NCBI GenBank assembly: GCA_030407315.1
Contig: JALQPE010002727.1
Span: 1 to 27,640 of the forward strand
Reading direction: 5' to 3'
Source of the DNA: Asparagopsis taxiformis
Lineage: Eukaryota; Rhodophyta; Florideophyceae; Bonnemaisoniales; Bonnemaisoniaceae
DNA: 27,640 nt
The position numbers and the translations under genes are program-made. Position 1 is the first letter of the stretch, and each line of letters begins with the position of its first letter. The notes below the pieces were generated by a model. It did not search any database. It was not told the origin of the DNA and was given only the letters and a program-made list of their open reading frames with translations. Below are positions 9,749-17,168 of this stretch, one piece after another.

Positions 9749-10050
9749 ACTAGACTGCACCTGAAAAAGGCTCCAACACAGCCATGGACTATACCCGGTA
9801 TTATTTTGGGTACGCCAAGTACAGGTGCAGTACTGCTATTGGCTGCCGGTCGGCAGGCCGCCTGTAGCCAATGGCAGTGCTGCACCTGTCATTTGGTATG
9901 GTAAAATAATACCCGGTATTATTTTGGGTATGCCAAGTACAGGTGCAGTACTGCCATTGGCTGCCGGTCGGCAGGCCGCCTGTAGCCAATGGCAGTGCTG
10001 CACCTGGCATTTGGTATGGAAAAACTATACCCGGTATTATTTTCGGTATG
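9749..10050. repeat. 118-bp palindromic tandem array, short copy (two full units)
   Basis: The A/T palindrome (arms close to AAAATAATACC / GGTATTATTTT) recurs at about 9785, 9903 and 10021, an exact spacing of 118 bp. Between them lies a long inverted repeat: CAGGTGCAGTACTGCCATTG on the left and its near-complement CAATGGCAGTGCTGCACCTG on the right, around a GC-rich GCCGGTCGGCAGGC-type centre. Thus each unit is itself a hairpin and each junction is another. A 39-bp left edge (9749-9787, ACTAGACT...CAGCCATGG) is shared with the larger array at 20800. Open frames crossing the array on both strands are by-products. Confidence 0.9.
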
Positions 10051-10521
10051 CCATGTACTCGTGGTACTGTGACGAGCATGACTGCTGCCAGATCCGTATG
10101 AATCGGCACGTGAGTCTGTGAGTTCCCGGTCGTGCGCTCGGGAGCGTGCTGACTTGAATTGCATATCGGTTGAGTGAGTTTAGGGGGTGATTGTGATAAG
10201 ATTGTGGAGGAAGGAAGGGAACACGAGCGCTGGACTAAGCTGCTGATGTTGAGCGCAAATTCTGGTTGATCATCAAGTGGATTCAACAATTCAAGCGCGT
10301 GCCAGTCAATTTTTTTTGGCGATATTCTCATGGTTCTTCTTCATTGCATGGAATTTAGCACCAAAAATAAGCACAACTCCATCATTTCGAAATGCATCCA
10401 CACCACGTCTCGTCTCGTCGCATCGCACCGTCCGACGCGCCGCAGCGCAGGCAGCGCGACACGTGCAATATTTATCATGCGAGTCAGCGACTCGCGTCAG
10501 GTGGCTCGAGCAACGGCAGCT
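10051..10521. other. Unassigned flank of the retrotransposon insertion
   Basis: I see no convincing gene. A minus-strand frame starts with a plausible peptide (KIDWHALELLNPLDDQPEF, about 10330 downward) but then runs into the palindromic array. From about 10400 the sequence becomes rich in CpG (CGTCGCATCGCACCGTCCGA...), matching the base composition right of the retrotransposon. Confidence 0.35.
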
Positions 10522-10526
10522 ATTCC
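10522..10526. other. Target-site duplication ATTCC (left)
   Basis: ATTCC immediately precedes the left LTR and recurs at 17164-17168 immediately after the right LTR. Five bases is the usual duplication length for copia elements. It fixes both element boundaries. Confidence 0.9.
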
Positions 10527-11001
10527 TGTGAGAATCAAAATGGTCGCTTACCAGTGTTTACTAAAAATTGCGAGCTCACCAGATTATTTCTACTACTGGC
10601 GAGATGCGCCAACGGTGAGTCGGACAGCCTGTTCTTGGTTTGTCCAGACAGTCTGTCGTTGCCATCACCACCTGCCAATCTGGTACACGTGTGATTTCTA
10701 TCATGCCATCGCCACGTGTACATATATCATAACATTTTTCCCAGTGCCAGGACCTCAACTCGTCCTAGCATTTCTAATTACTAATTTGAATTATGACAAA
10801 CAAATTAAAACTTCTGAGGCTAGTTACTCCGTAATGGAGTGTCGTAAGAGCCCCGGAGAAGTTGCTACCCGACTAATTCGGTGACGCTGAATACAATGAG
10901 ATAGGTTTCGGAGCGCTCAGAGCACTCCTTCATAGAGAAATCGAGAGTCAAAGTTTTCTCACGGAATTAGGCCTTCGAGGCCTATTCGCAGTGATTCAAC
11001 A
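10527..11001 (-). repeat. 3' LTR of the copia element
   Basis: 475 bp. In element sense it starts TGTTGAATCA and ends GATTCTCACA, so it carries the canonical TG...CA ends. Read side by side with the copy at 16689-17163 I found no difference. Confidence 0.95.
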
Positions 11002-11013
11002 CTCCCCCTCTTT
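11002..11013 (-). promoter_or_regulatory. Polypurine tract
   Basis: AAAGAGGGGGAG on the minus strand directly abuts the 3' LTR. This is the RNase H-resistant primer for plus-strand DNA synthesis. It starts 3 bases after the gag-pol stop codon. Confidence 0.9.
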
Positions 11014-11016
11014 GGC

Positions 11017-14000
11017 TTACTCGATTGATGACAGTGCTGACACACCCATAAGTTCTCGGAGCTTCATGAACTGAACGCGTTGCAGAGGCTTAGTCAGCAG
11101 GTCGGCTATCATTTCAGATGTTGGGCAGTAGTCAATTGCAAACATCTCCTTCAGTAGACAATCTCGGACGAAATGATATTGGATGTCGATATGTTTGGTT
11201 CGAGTTCCCGATGCGTCATTCTTGGCCATCTTGATTGAGCCTTGGTTATCGACATTGATGAGAATCGGATCTGCGGAGCTGTTCCCGCTGCCGAAACCAA
11301 CTATATTGCTGAGCCAAATAGCCTCCTTTACAGCAGCACTCAGGGCCATGTATTCAGCCTCGGAGGAAGACTGAGCTACACAGCTTTGCTTGCGAGACTT
11401 CCAGCTCACAGCTGCGCCAGCCATCATGAAGACGTAGCCGCTGGTAGATTTCCGATTTATTGTGCAGCCTCCCCAATCTGAGTCGCTAAATCCTACCGGT
11501 GATAGATCCTCTGAGGCCTTGTAAAGTACCCCAAAACCTTTAGTACCTGAAACATATCGTAGAACGCGCTTCACAGCTACCCAGAGAGATTTGGTTGGAG
11601 TCTCGACGAACTGAGCAAGTCTTCCGACTGCAAACGCGATATCAGGACGAGTTCCCACAGCTAGATACATTAGGCTTCCAATGGCTTTGCGGTAGAGTGT
11701 GGAGTCAATTGCCTCTGTTTCGGTATCCCCAATCGAGATCTGAGCTTGCATTGGAGTTGTAACAGGGCTGGAGTTTTCCATTCCGAATCGTTCCAATACC
11801 TTTTCGGCGTATCGGGTTTGATTCAAGTGCAACAGCCCTCTGGAAGGGTCTCGTACAATTTCTAGTCCAAGGCACACTCGAGCTCTGCCACAGTCTTTCA
11901 TCTCGAAGCGTTTGCAGAACTCTTCCTTTAGTTCGTCCAATAAGTCTCTGCTGCTAGAGGCCAGCAACAAATCATCCACGTAAAGTGCAATGATCATCAT
12001 AGAATCCTTACTGTTCCTAACATAGAAGCATGGATCGTACGGGGAGCTCTGGAATGTGAGTTCAGATATGAGAAACTCGTCAATTTTAGCGTGCCACTGC
12101 CTTGGAGCCTGTTTGAGACCGTAAAGTGCTTTCTGAAGTTTACAGACATGGTTGGGATACGCTGGACTCACAAACCCCTCAGGCTGCTCCATGTATATTT
12201 CTTGTTCGAGGTCACCATAGAGAAAGGCTGTCTTCACATCCATCTGATCGCAGAAAAGATCGTGATGAACAGTCAGAGCGAAGAACATGCGTAGAGTGCA
12301 GAACTTGACAACAGGTGCGTATGTTTCGGCATAGTCAATGCCATATTTCTGCTCGAATCCTCGCGTTACGAGCCGAGCTTTATGCTTTATTGAGTGCTCT
12401 CCGTTGTCGTTGATGATATCTTTGCGTTTGAAGACCCATTTTGAAGAAAGAAGGTTGACAGCTTCACTGCGGGGGACCAGAATCCAAGTGCGATTTGCAT
12501 GGAGAGAATCCATTTCGGATTGGATTGCTTCGATCCATAGACCTTTCTCCTCCCCCTTGGTCACCTCAGTGAAGGTGAGGAGGTGTTCTGGAGTGGAATC
12601 AGCCGCAGCAGAAACGATGGCAGTGGTTTTCCACCATTCACCCGGAGGTTTTCGAGCACGGGAAGATTTTCGAGGAGCATTCATAATGGAAACGTCAGGT
12701 CCTGAAGCAGATGTGGGTGGAGGAGATTGTGGCTGTGATGTGATATGTTCAGTAGAGGGACTTGAGGGTGGAGAGGGAGGAGAGTTCTTTTGTGTACGAG
12801 AACCTGGAGAGTTCTCAGATGTGTGGTTCTCAAAAGTCTCATAAGAGAAAGTGTCAAATTCTGTGTAGTCAGACTCCTTAGTCACCGTTTTCGATTTCGT
12901 CTCGTCGAAGATCACATCTCGAGACACTACTATTTTCTCATTTGTAAAGTCCCATAACTTGTATGCTTTCTGTGCTTCTGCGTACCCAAGCATTATCGCT
13001 TTGACTGAACGGTAGTCTAGCGTCTGTAGATGTTTATCTGGAATTTTATACCAGCAATTACTGCCGAACGTGCGCAAGTGCGCGATGTTTGGTTTTCGGC
13101 CGTGCCAGATTTCAAAAGGAGTCGTTCCAGATGGAAGAGAACGACTAGTAATTCGATTACGAATGTAGGCAGCACAAGAGAGTGCCTCTGCCCAGAACTC
13201 CAATGGAGTAGAGTTGTGATGAAGCATGGTTCGAATGTGATCCTTCAGAGTTCGATTCATACGTTCTGCTACGCCGTTCTGTTGTGGAGTGTATGCACAA
13301 GTCGTCTGCCGTTTGATGCCTTTCATTTCAAGGAAAGAGCAGAACTCATTGGAGAAATATTCTCCCCCTCCGTCGGAGCGTAATTGACGAAGTACTCGCC
13401 CTGTTTGTGTTTCAGCCAAACACAGAAATCGCTGGAATGCATCGAAGCAATCAGACTTCCGATGCAACGGATAGACAGTGAGCCAACGAGACTTGTCGTC
13501 AATGAAAGTAACGAAATATCGAGCTCCCCCTTTTGAGCGTGGTTCTATAGGCCCTGCTAGGTCTGTGTGAACTAAATCAAGTATCTCAAAGGCTCTCGTC
13601 AGAGAAGATTTCGGGATCGCTACACGAGGCATTTTACCGGTAACGCACCCTTCACACAGATGGGTTTTCGGGGATGAGTCGTTTTTGATTCTGAGTCCAT
13701 TCACCGCGGAGATTTGTGCCATTCGAGATATTCCATTTTTGTCGAAGTGGCCTAATCGTTCATGCCATAGTTGCAGAGAAGCAACACAAGCAGATTCTAT
13801 TCCAATATCCCTTTCTTTAATAGGAACATTGAGATCGATAGCATAGAGTCCGTTACGTTTGTGTCCGGTGGCTATCGCGCCTCCGTCTTTAGTTAAGATG
13901 ACTCCATTGTTCGTAAACTGTACCGATATTCCACGAGCAGTGAGAGTACTCACTGATATGAGGGAAAAAATAAATGACGGAACATGAAGGACATCTTTAA

Positions 14001-15093
14001 GTAGGTAAACTCTTTCTTTCCCGTTTACTAGGATTGAAAGTTTAACATCGCCACATCCCACAGCTAGTGCAGTTGATTTGTCTCCTAGAGTCACACTGAA
14101 AGGTTTTAATTTCTTGTAGGAAACAAACATTGTTCGATCGAACGTCATATGAGAAGTAGCTGCGGAGTCGATGTACCAGGTAGATGCGATGTGTATCTCC
14201 TTGAGCGACTCAGAATATGATGAGAGTAGACAAACATACTCTTTTCCTTCATCATCTTTGTTCTGTTCAGTGTCCATCGCTACGGCAGCCATAGAGGTTA
14301 AGTTCGACTCTCGTTGAGATATGTGAGCAGAAGTGCGAGGTTTGTTCGAGCGGGAGCGGGGAGGTCGGCCATACTTCTGCCAACAATACGGCTCTGTATG
14401 GTTCGTACGCCCACAGTGGGTACATTTCTTCCTGTTGATGTTTCCAGAAGGCTTTCCACTTGTGGAAACCAAAGCAGCTGTATCCGAAGACGACCCTCGA
14501 GGTTTCTGGATCGCAGCTCGACGCTCCTCTTGGAGAAGGAGACTGCGTACTTTGTCGAACGTAAAGGTGGGGTCCTCATCCCCGATAGCATCAAGAGCAG
14601 TAATAAGCGTTTGGAAAGACGAGGGAAGTCCATTGAGAACAGCCATGGCCATTTCTTTATCGTCAATGTTGACACCCATGGAGGTCAATACTGTTGCCAT
14701 TTGTCGAACCCGGTTGATATAAACCAGCATTTGCTCACCTGGTCTCATCGTAGCAGTATAGAAGTCCCGCCTCGCGGCTAGTTTGTTGAGCAATGTATGC
14801 CTTTGATGCACGTTACAAATCTCTTGCCACATTTCTAGAGCAGTAGTGGTGTGTGTAACATTCTTGAGCATCTCGTCGGACAACGTGATTCCGATGGCCA
14901 TTCGGGCAGTTTTATCCTTCCGTAGCCATTTCGAAAGCTCTTCTGGGTCTGTAGGGCGAGGAGGACAAAGTTCCGAGTCAATCATTTCGTCTACCTCTCG
15001 ATGACCGAGGATGAGTTCCATCTTTTGTTTCCATGAATGGAAGTTGGAGTAGTCCAGCTTCTCTATTCGGATCCCAGATGTATTGCTCTCCAT
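11017..15093 (-). CDS. Copia gag-pol polyprotein (Gag, protease, integrase, reverse transcriptase, RNase H)
   Basis: A single 1358-residue frame from ATG at 15093 to TAA at 11017. Domains in order: a UBN2-type Gag (about 1-200) with LDYSNFHSWK near 13; a CCHC knuckle, CTHCGRTNHTEPYC, at 224-237; an aspartic protease with WYIDSAATSHM near 306-316; the integrase HHCC finger (LWHERLGH near 442, then CEGC at 480); the integrase core with D511 (HTDLAG), D574 (RSDGGGEY) and E610 (QQNGVAE); a Ser/Pro-rich linker at about 760-800; reverse transcriptase with MDVKTAFLYG near 951 and YVDD at 1038-1041; and RNase H with SDSDWGG near 1203, SSSEAEYMA near 1242 and VDNQGS near 1281. The order integrase before reverse transcriptase defines Ty1/copia. 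All key catalytic residues are present. The protease has DSA where many copia elements have DSG. Gag and Pol share one frame, so their ratio is not set by frameshifting in any way I can see. Confidence 0.97.
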   Translation of the reverse strand: MESNTSGIRIEKLDYSNFHSWKQKMELILGHREVDEMIDSELCPPRPTDPEELSKWLRKDKTARMAIGITLSDEMLKNVTHTTTALEMWQEICNVHQRHTLLNKLAARRDFYTATMRPGEQMLVYINRVRQMATVLTSMGVNIDDKEMAMAVLNGLPSSFQTLITALDAIGDEDPTFTFDKVRSLLLQEERRAAIQKPRGSSSDTAALVSTSGKPSGNINRKKCTHCGRTNHTEPYCWQKYGRPPRSRSNKPRTSAHISQRESNLTSMAAVAMDTEQNKDDEGKEYVCLLSSYSESLKEIHIASTWYIDSAATSHMTFDRTMFVSYKKLKPFSVTLGDKSTALAVGCGDVKLSILVNGKERVYLLKDVLHVPSFIFSLISVSTLTARGISVQFTNNGVILTKDGGAIATGHKRNGLYAIDLNVPIKERDIGIESACVASLQLWHERLGHFDKNGISRMAQISAVNGLRIKNDSSPKTHLCEGCVTGKMPRVAIPKSSLTRAFEILDLVHTDLAGPIEPRSKGGARYFVTFIDDKSRWLTVYPLHRKSDCFDAFQRFLCLAETQTGRVLRQLRSDGGGEYFSNEFCSFLEMKGIKRQTTCAYTPQQNGVAERMNRTLKDHIRTMLHHNSTPLEFWAEALSCAAYIRNRITSRSLPSGTTPFEIWHGRKPNIAHLRTFGSNCWYKIPDKHLQTLDYRSVKAIMLGYAEAQKAYKLWDFTNEKIVVSRDVIFDETKSKTVTKESDYTEFDTFSYETFENHTSENSPGSRTQKNSPPSPPSSPSTEHITSQPQSPPPTSASGPDVSIMNAPRKSSRARKPPGEWWKTTAIVSAAADSTPEHLLTFTEVTKGEEKGLWIEAIQSEMDSLHANRTWILVPRSEAVNLLSSKWVFKRKDIINDNGEHSIKHKARLVTRGFEQKYGIDYAETYAPVVKFCTLRMFFALTVHHDLFCDQMDVKTAFLYGDLEQEIYMEQPEGFVSPAYPNHVCKLQKALYGLKQAPRQWHAKIDEFLISELTFQSSPYDPCFYVRNSKDSMMIIALYVDDLLLASSSRDLLDELKEEFCKRFEMKDCGRARVCLGLEIVRDPSRGLLHLNQTRYAEKVLERFGMENSSPVTTPMQAQISIGDTETEAIDSTLYRKAIGSLMYLAVGTRPDIAFAVGRLAQFVETPTKSLWVAVKRVLRYVSGTKGFGVLYKASEDLSPVGFSDSDWGGCTINRKSTSGYVFMMAGAAVSWKSRKQSCVAQSSSEAEYMALSAAVKEAIWLSNIVGFGSGNSSADPILINVDNQGSIKMAKNDASGTRTKHIDIQYHFVRDCLLKEMFAIDYCPTSEMIADLLTKPLQRVQFMKLRELMGVSALSSIE

Positions 15094-15276
15094 CGCTCTT
15101 TAATATATTTTATCTGTTCGACCTTTCCCAAGTAGACGACTGATAGTCGTCGAGGACCAAGCTGGGGTCTATAGGATAGAAACTTCTAGCTAAGAGCGAA
15201 GAAAGAAGGAGAACAAGTGAACAAGGTTTATGGATGCGAAATCAGCTAGATTCCTAGAGTATAGAAACGAAATTAT
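15094..15276 (-). other. Spacer between zinc-finger gene and gag-pol
   Basis: 183 bases without coding signal, containing the inverted pair GACGACTGATAGTCGTC near 15134-15150. It would act as the 5' leader of gag-pol if the zinc-finger segment is removed or bypassed. Confidence 0.5.
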
Positions 15277-15795
15277 CTAATCGGAAGTGGAGGAAGAAGC
15301 TTTAGAAGCTTTGGAGATTTTGAGTGCCTTCTCAATTCCTAGATGGCGACGGCCGCGGAGGTGGTTGTCGAATTCACTTTTCGTGCGGACGATGACTCCA
15401 CACGGTCGGCAAACCTTTAGACCTCCTTCTTTAAGACGTTCGACTGTCTTTTTATGTCTTGCGCCGTTGTAATGAGCGACCCTCGACTCGGCAGAATTGA
15501 GATAAACGTTGCAATCTTTGCACCTAGAGCGATTCGCGTCCTTGTGCGCAGCGTACTTCGTCTTGTTATCTCTCCTCTCGGCAATGCTATAAGCCTTCCG
15601 GAAGACGCGATCGCGGAGAGATTCTCCTTCCCGGCGAAGCCTTGGACGAGGTTCTTCAAGTCGTGGCTGAACACGATCTTCTTCGTCACTGCTAGACACT
15701 GCAGGAGAAGTAAAGGCGAAAGGTTAGGAGTTATACCGATCTTACTAAGGTCTAAACCTTGAAAATGACCGAAAGATGAAAGGTATTAACGTACT
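15277..15795 (-). CDS. Two-finger U1-type C2H2 zinc-finger protein inside the copia leader; start codon made by splicing
   Basis: The coding exon 15277-15698 gives a 140-residue basic protein. It has two fingers with the same pattern, C-x2-C-x12-H-x5-H: CKDC...H...H near residues 59-81 and CRPC...H...H near 96-118. That spacing is typical of U1-C/JAZ/matrin fingers, which usually bind structured RNA. The N-terminus is acidic then Arg-rich, the C-terminus Ser/Lys-rich. The reading frame contains no Met codon. An intron at 15699-15794 (donor GTACGT, branch-like CTAAC, pyrimidine tract, acceptor CTGCAG) joins ...ATCAAAA to TGTCTAGC, creating AAAATGTC: an ATG in good context, in frame. The gene lies in the same orientation as gag-pol. 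It is not a standard copia component, so it is probably captured host sequence or a lineage-specific accessory gene. Confidence 0.7.
15699..15794 (-). other. Spliceosomal intron that assembles the start codon
   Basis: 96 bases: 5' GTACGT at 15794-15789; TCCTAACC about 30 bases before the end as branch site; a pyrimidine-rich tail; 3' CTGCAG at 15704-15699. The A of the ATG is base 15795 and the TG is 15698-15697. A further donor-like GTAAGT lies upstream near 15892, so the leader may hold a second intron. Confidence 0.65.
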
Positions 15796-15966
15796 TTTGA
15801 TAGAGTTGATGAGACGAAAACCAATGTATTTTAGTTGATGTGTAGTGAAGGCTATAATGCTATACCGATCAGGACAAGGTTGCTGACTTACAAGAGCAGA
15901 ACCGAGTTGAGAAAGGTTTAGACGAGCCAAGATAGAAGCAGCCGGTAGATCCAATAGGTTGGGCAA

Positions 15967-16059
15967 AAACAGCCCAGTTGCTCAGTCGTTAATACTGTGC
16001 AGACCAAGAATTATTGGTCGTGCGTTCGAGTCCCCAACGGAACGCCGTATTACTTTTTT
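15967..16059 (+). ncRNA. tRNA-like Pol III cassette, antisense to the retrotransposon
   Basis: TTGCTCAGTCG near 15978 resembles an A box, and GCGTTCGAGTCC near 16022-16033 matches the B box (GGTTCGANTCC) except at one position. The distance between them is normal for a tRNA. A 6-bp stem GACCAA / TTGGTC (15992-16019 region) sits where the anticodon arm should be, but its loop spacing is off by one, the T stem pairs poorly and no acceptor stem closes. A run of six T at 16054-16059 would terminate Pol III. It is more likely a SINE head or worn tRNA than a working tRNA. Confidence 0.4.
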
Positions 16060-16210
16060 CTTTGAGTTGCCTCAAGTGTCTTGAGATATTCCAAGTATGT
16101 CGCAAACTGCCAGGATGTCACCTGTAGTGATGACACAGTGTCAATGTGACAGTTATAGTTGACAATTGATGTCAAGATGACAGAAAAGTTTTGTCCGGAG
16201 TGCGCCGAGC
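16060..16210. other. Copia leader sequence without gene
   Basis: A/T-balanced sequence with short inverted TGTCA/TGACA pairs between 16115 and 16185. I see nothing coding. Confidence 0.4.
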
Positions 16211-16468
16211 GGAGCGAGGCGTACAGGCGCCGGGGAGCGAGGCGTACAGGCGCCGGGGAGCGAGGCGTACAGGCGCCGGGGAGCGAGGCGTACAGGCGCC
16301 GGGGAGCGAGGCGTACAGGCGCCGGGGAGCGAGGCGTACAGGCGCCGGGGAGCGAGGCGGAGTGGCCGCCGGGGAGCGAGGCGGAGTGGCCGCCGGGGAG
16401 CGAGGCGGAGTGGCCGCCGGGGAGCGAGGCGGAGTGGCCGCCGGTGAGCGAGGCGGAGTGCAACGCGC
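16211..16468. repeat. GC-rich tandem repeat: six 23-bp units then four 24-bp units
   Basis: Units start with GGAGCGAGGCG. Six 23-bp units (from 16211, 16234, 16257, 16280, 16303 and 16326) continue TACAGGCGCCGG. Four 24-bp units (from 16349, 16373, 16397 and 16421) continue GAGTGGCCGCCGG, and a partial unit follows. Units within each class are identical except for a final G-to-T. The long open frames here on both strands are caused by the repeat. It lies in the untranslated leader of the retrotransposon. Confidence 0.9.
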
Positions 16469-16665
16469 AGAAAGAAACGAGTAAGAACGCGCGGGAAGAA
16501 TGGGCAATACGAGCGAGCGAGCGAGAGGAGAAGCACGCAACGAGCGGAGAGCGTGGGTACCGAGTAACGCAAAATGAACGAGGAGCGAGGGCTGCTGGAA
16601 ATATATGTTCGCGCGCGCCGGCGAAATTACTCACCACTGCGCCAAAATAAAATTGAAACGACCAC

Positions 16666-16688
16666 GAAAGCGTGCTGGGCCCATAACC
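16666..16688 (-). promoter_or_regulatory. Primer-binding site complementary to the anticodon region of initiator tRNA-Met
   Basis: The plus strand reads GAAAGCGTGCTGGGCCCATAACC directly up to the 5' LTR. From memory this is the D-stem to anticodon-loop segment of eukaryotic initiator tRNA-Met (AAGCGTGCTGGGCCCATAAC). It is internal to the tRNA, not its 3' CCA end. Drosophila copia and yeast Ty5 use a cleaved half-tRNA in this way. Confidence 0.85.
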
Positions 16689-17163
16689 TGTGAGAATCAA
16701 AATGGTCGCTTACCAGTGTTTACTAAAAATTGCGAGCTCACCAGATTATTTCTACTACTGGCGAGATGCGCCAACGGTGAGTCGGACAGCCTGTTCTTGG
16801 TTTGTCCAGACAGTCTGTCGTTGCCATCACCACCTGCCAATCTGGTACACGTGTGATTTCTATCATGCCATCGCCACGTGTACATATATCATAACATTTT
16901 TCCCAGTGCCAGGACCTCAACTCGTCCTAGCATTTCTAATTACTAATTTGAATTATGACAAACAAATTAAAACTTCTGAGGCTAGTTACTCCGTAATGGA
17001 GTGTCGTAAGAGCCCCGGAGAAGTTGCTACCCGACTAATTCGGTGACGCTGAATACAATGAGATAGGTTTCGGAGCGCTCAGAGCACTCCTTCATAGAGA
17101 AATCGAGAGTCAAAGTTTTCTCACGGAATTAGGCCTTCGAGGCCTATTCGCAGTGATTCAACA
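16689..17163 (-). repeat. 5' LTR of the copia element
   Basis: 475 bp, same sequence as the 3' LTR as far as I can compare by eye. It should contain the promoter of the element. A TATATG-like A/T stretch occurs near 16883-16893, and the outer end carries AGGCCTCGAAGGCCT, a short inverted repeat. Confidence 0.95.
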
Positions 17164-17168
17164 ATTCC
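17164..17168. other. Target-site duplication ATTCC (right)
   Basis: Second copy of the duplication described at 10522-10526. Confidence 0.9.

Larger units (their letters stand above)
10527..17163 (-). mobile_element. Complete Ty1/copia LTR retrotransposon, apparently young and intact
   Basis: The element is 6637 bp and is transcribed on the minus strand. Order in its own sense: 5' LTR (16689-17163), half-tRNA primer site (16666-16688), long leader with GC-rich tandem repeats and a tRNA-like antisense segment, a spliced zinc-finger gene (about 15277-15795), gag-pol (11017-15093), polypurine tract (11002-11013) and 3' LTR (10527-11001). The LTRs look identical, the 5-bp target duplication ATTCC is perfect and gag-pol has no stop, so the insertion should be recent and perhaps still capable of transposition. 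The leader (about 1.6 kb) is far longer than in typical copia elements. Confidence 0.95.

Noticed and set aside
10527..11001. Identical small open frames in both LTRs (for example within 10392-10884 and 16605-17046)
   Set aside because: They are antisense to the element, run out of the LTR into unrelated sequence at one copy, and match no protein; identity only reflects LTR identity.
15967..16059. A functional tRNA gene
   Set aside because: The anticodon loop spacing is wrong, the T stem is mispaired and no acceptor stem forms; I keep it only as a tRNA-like cassette.
16211..16468. Regularly spaced 23-24 bp repeats resembling a CRISPR array, and the open frames they create (up to 216 codons on the minus strand, 163 on the plus strand)
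   Set aside because: The repeats are directly adjacent with no unique spacers, lie in a retrotransposon leader of a eukaryote, and leave all frames open simply because they lack stops.
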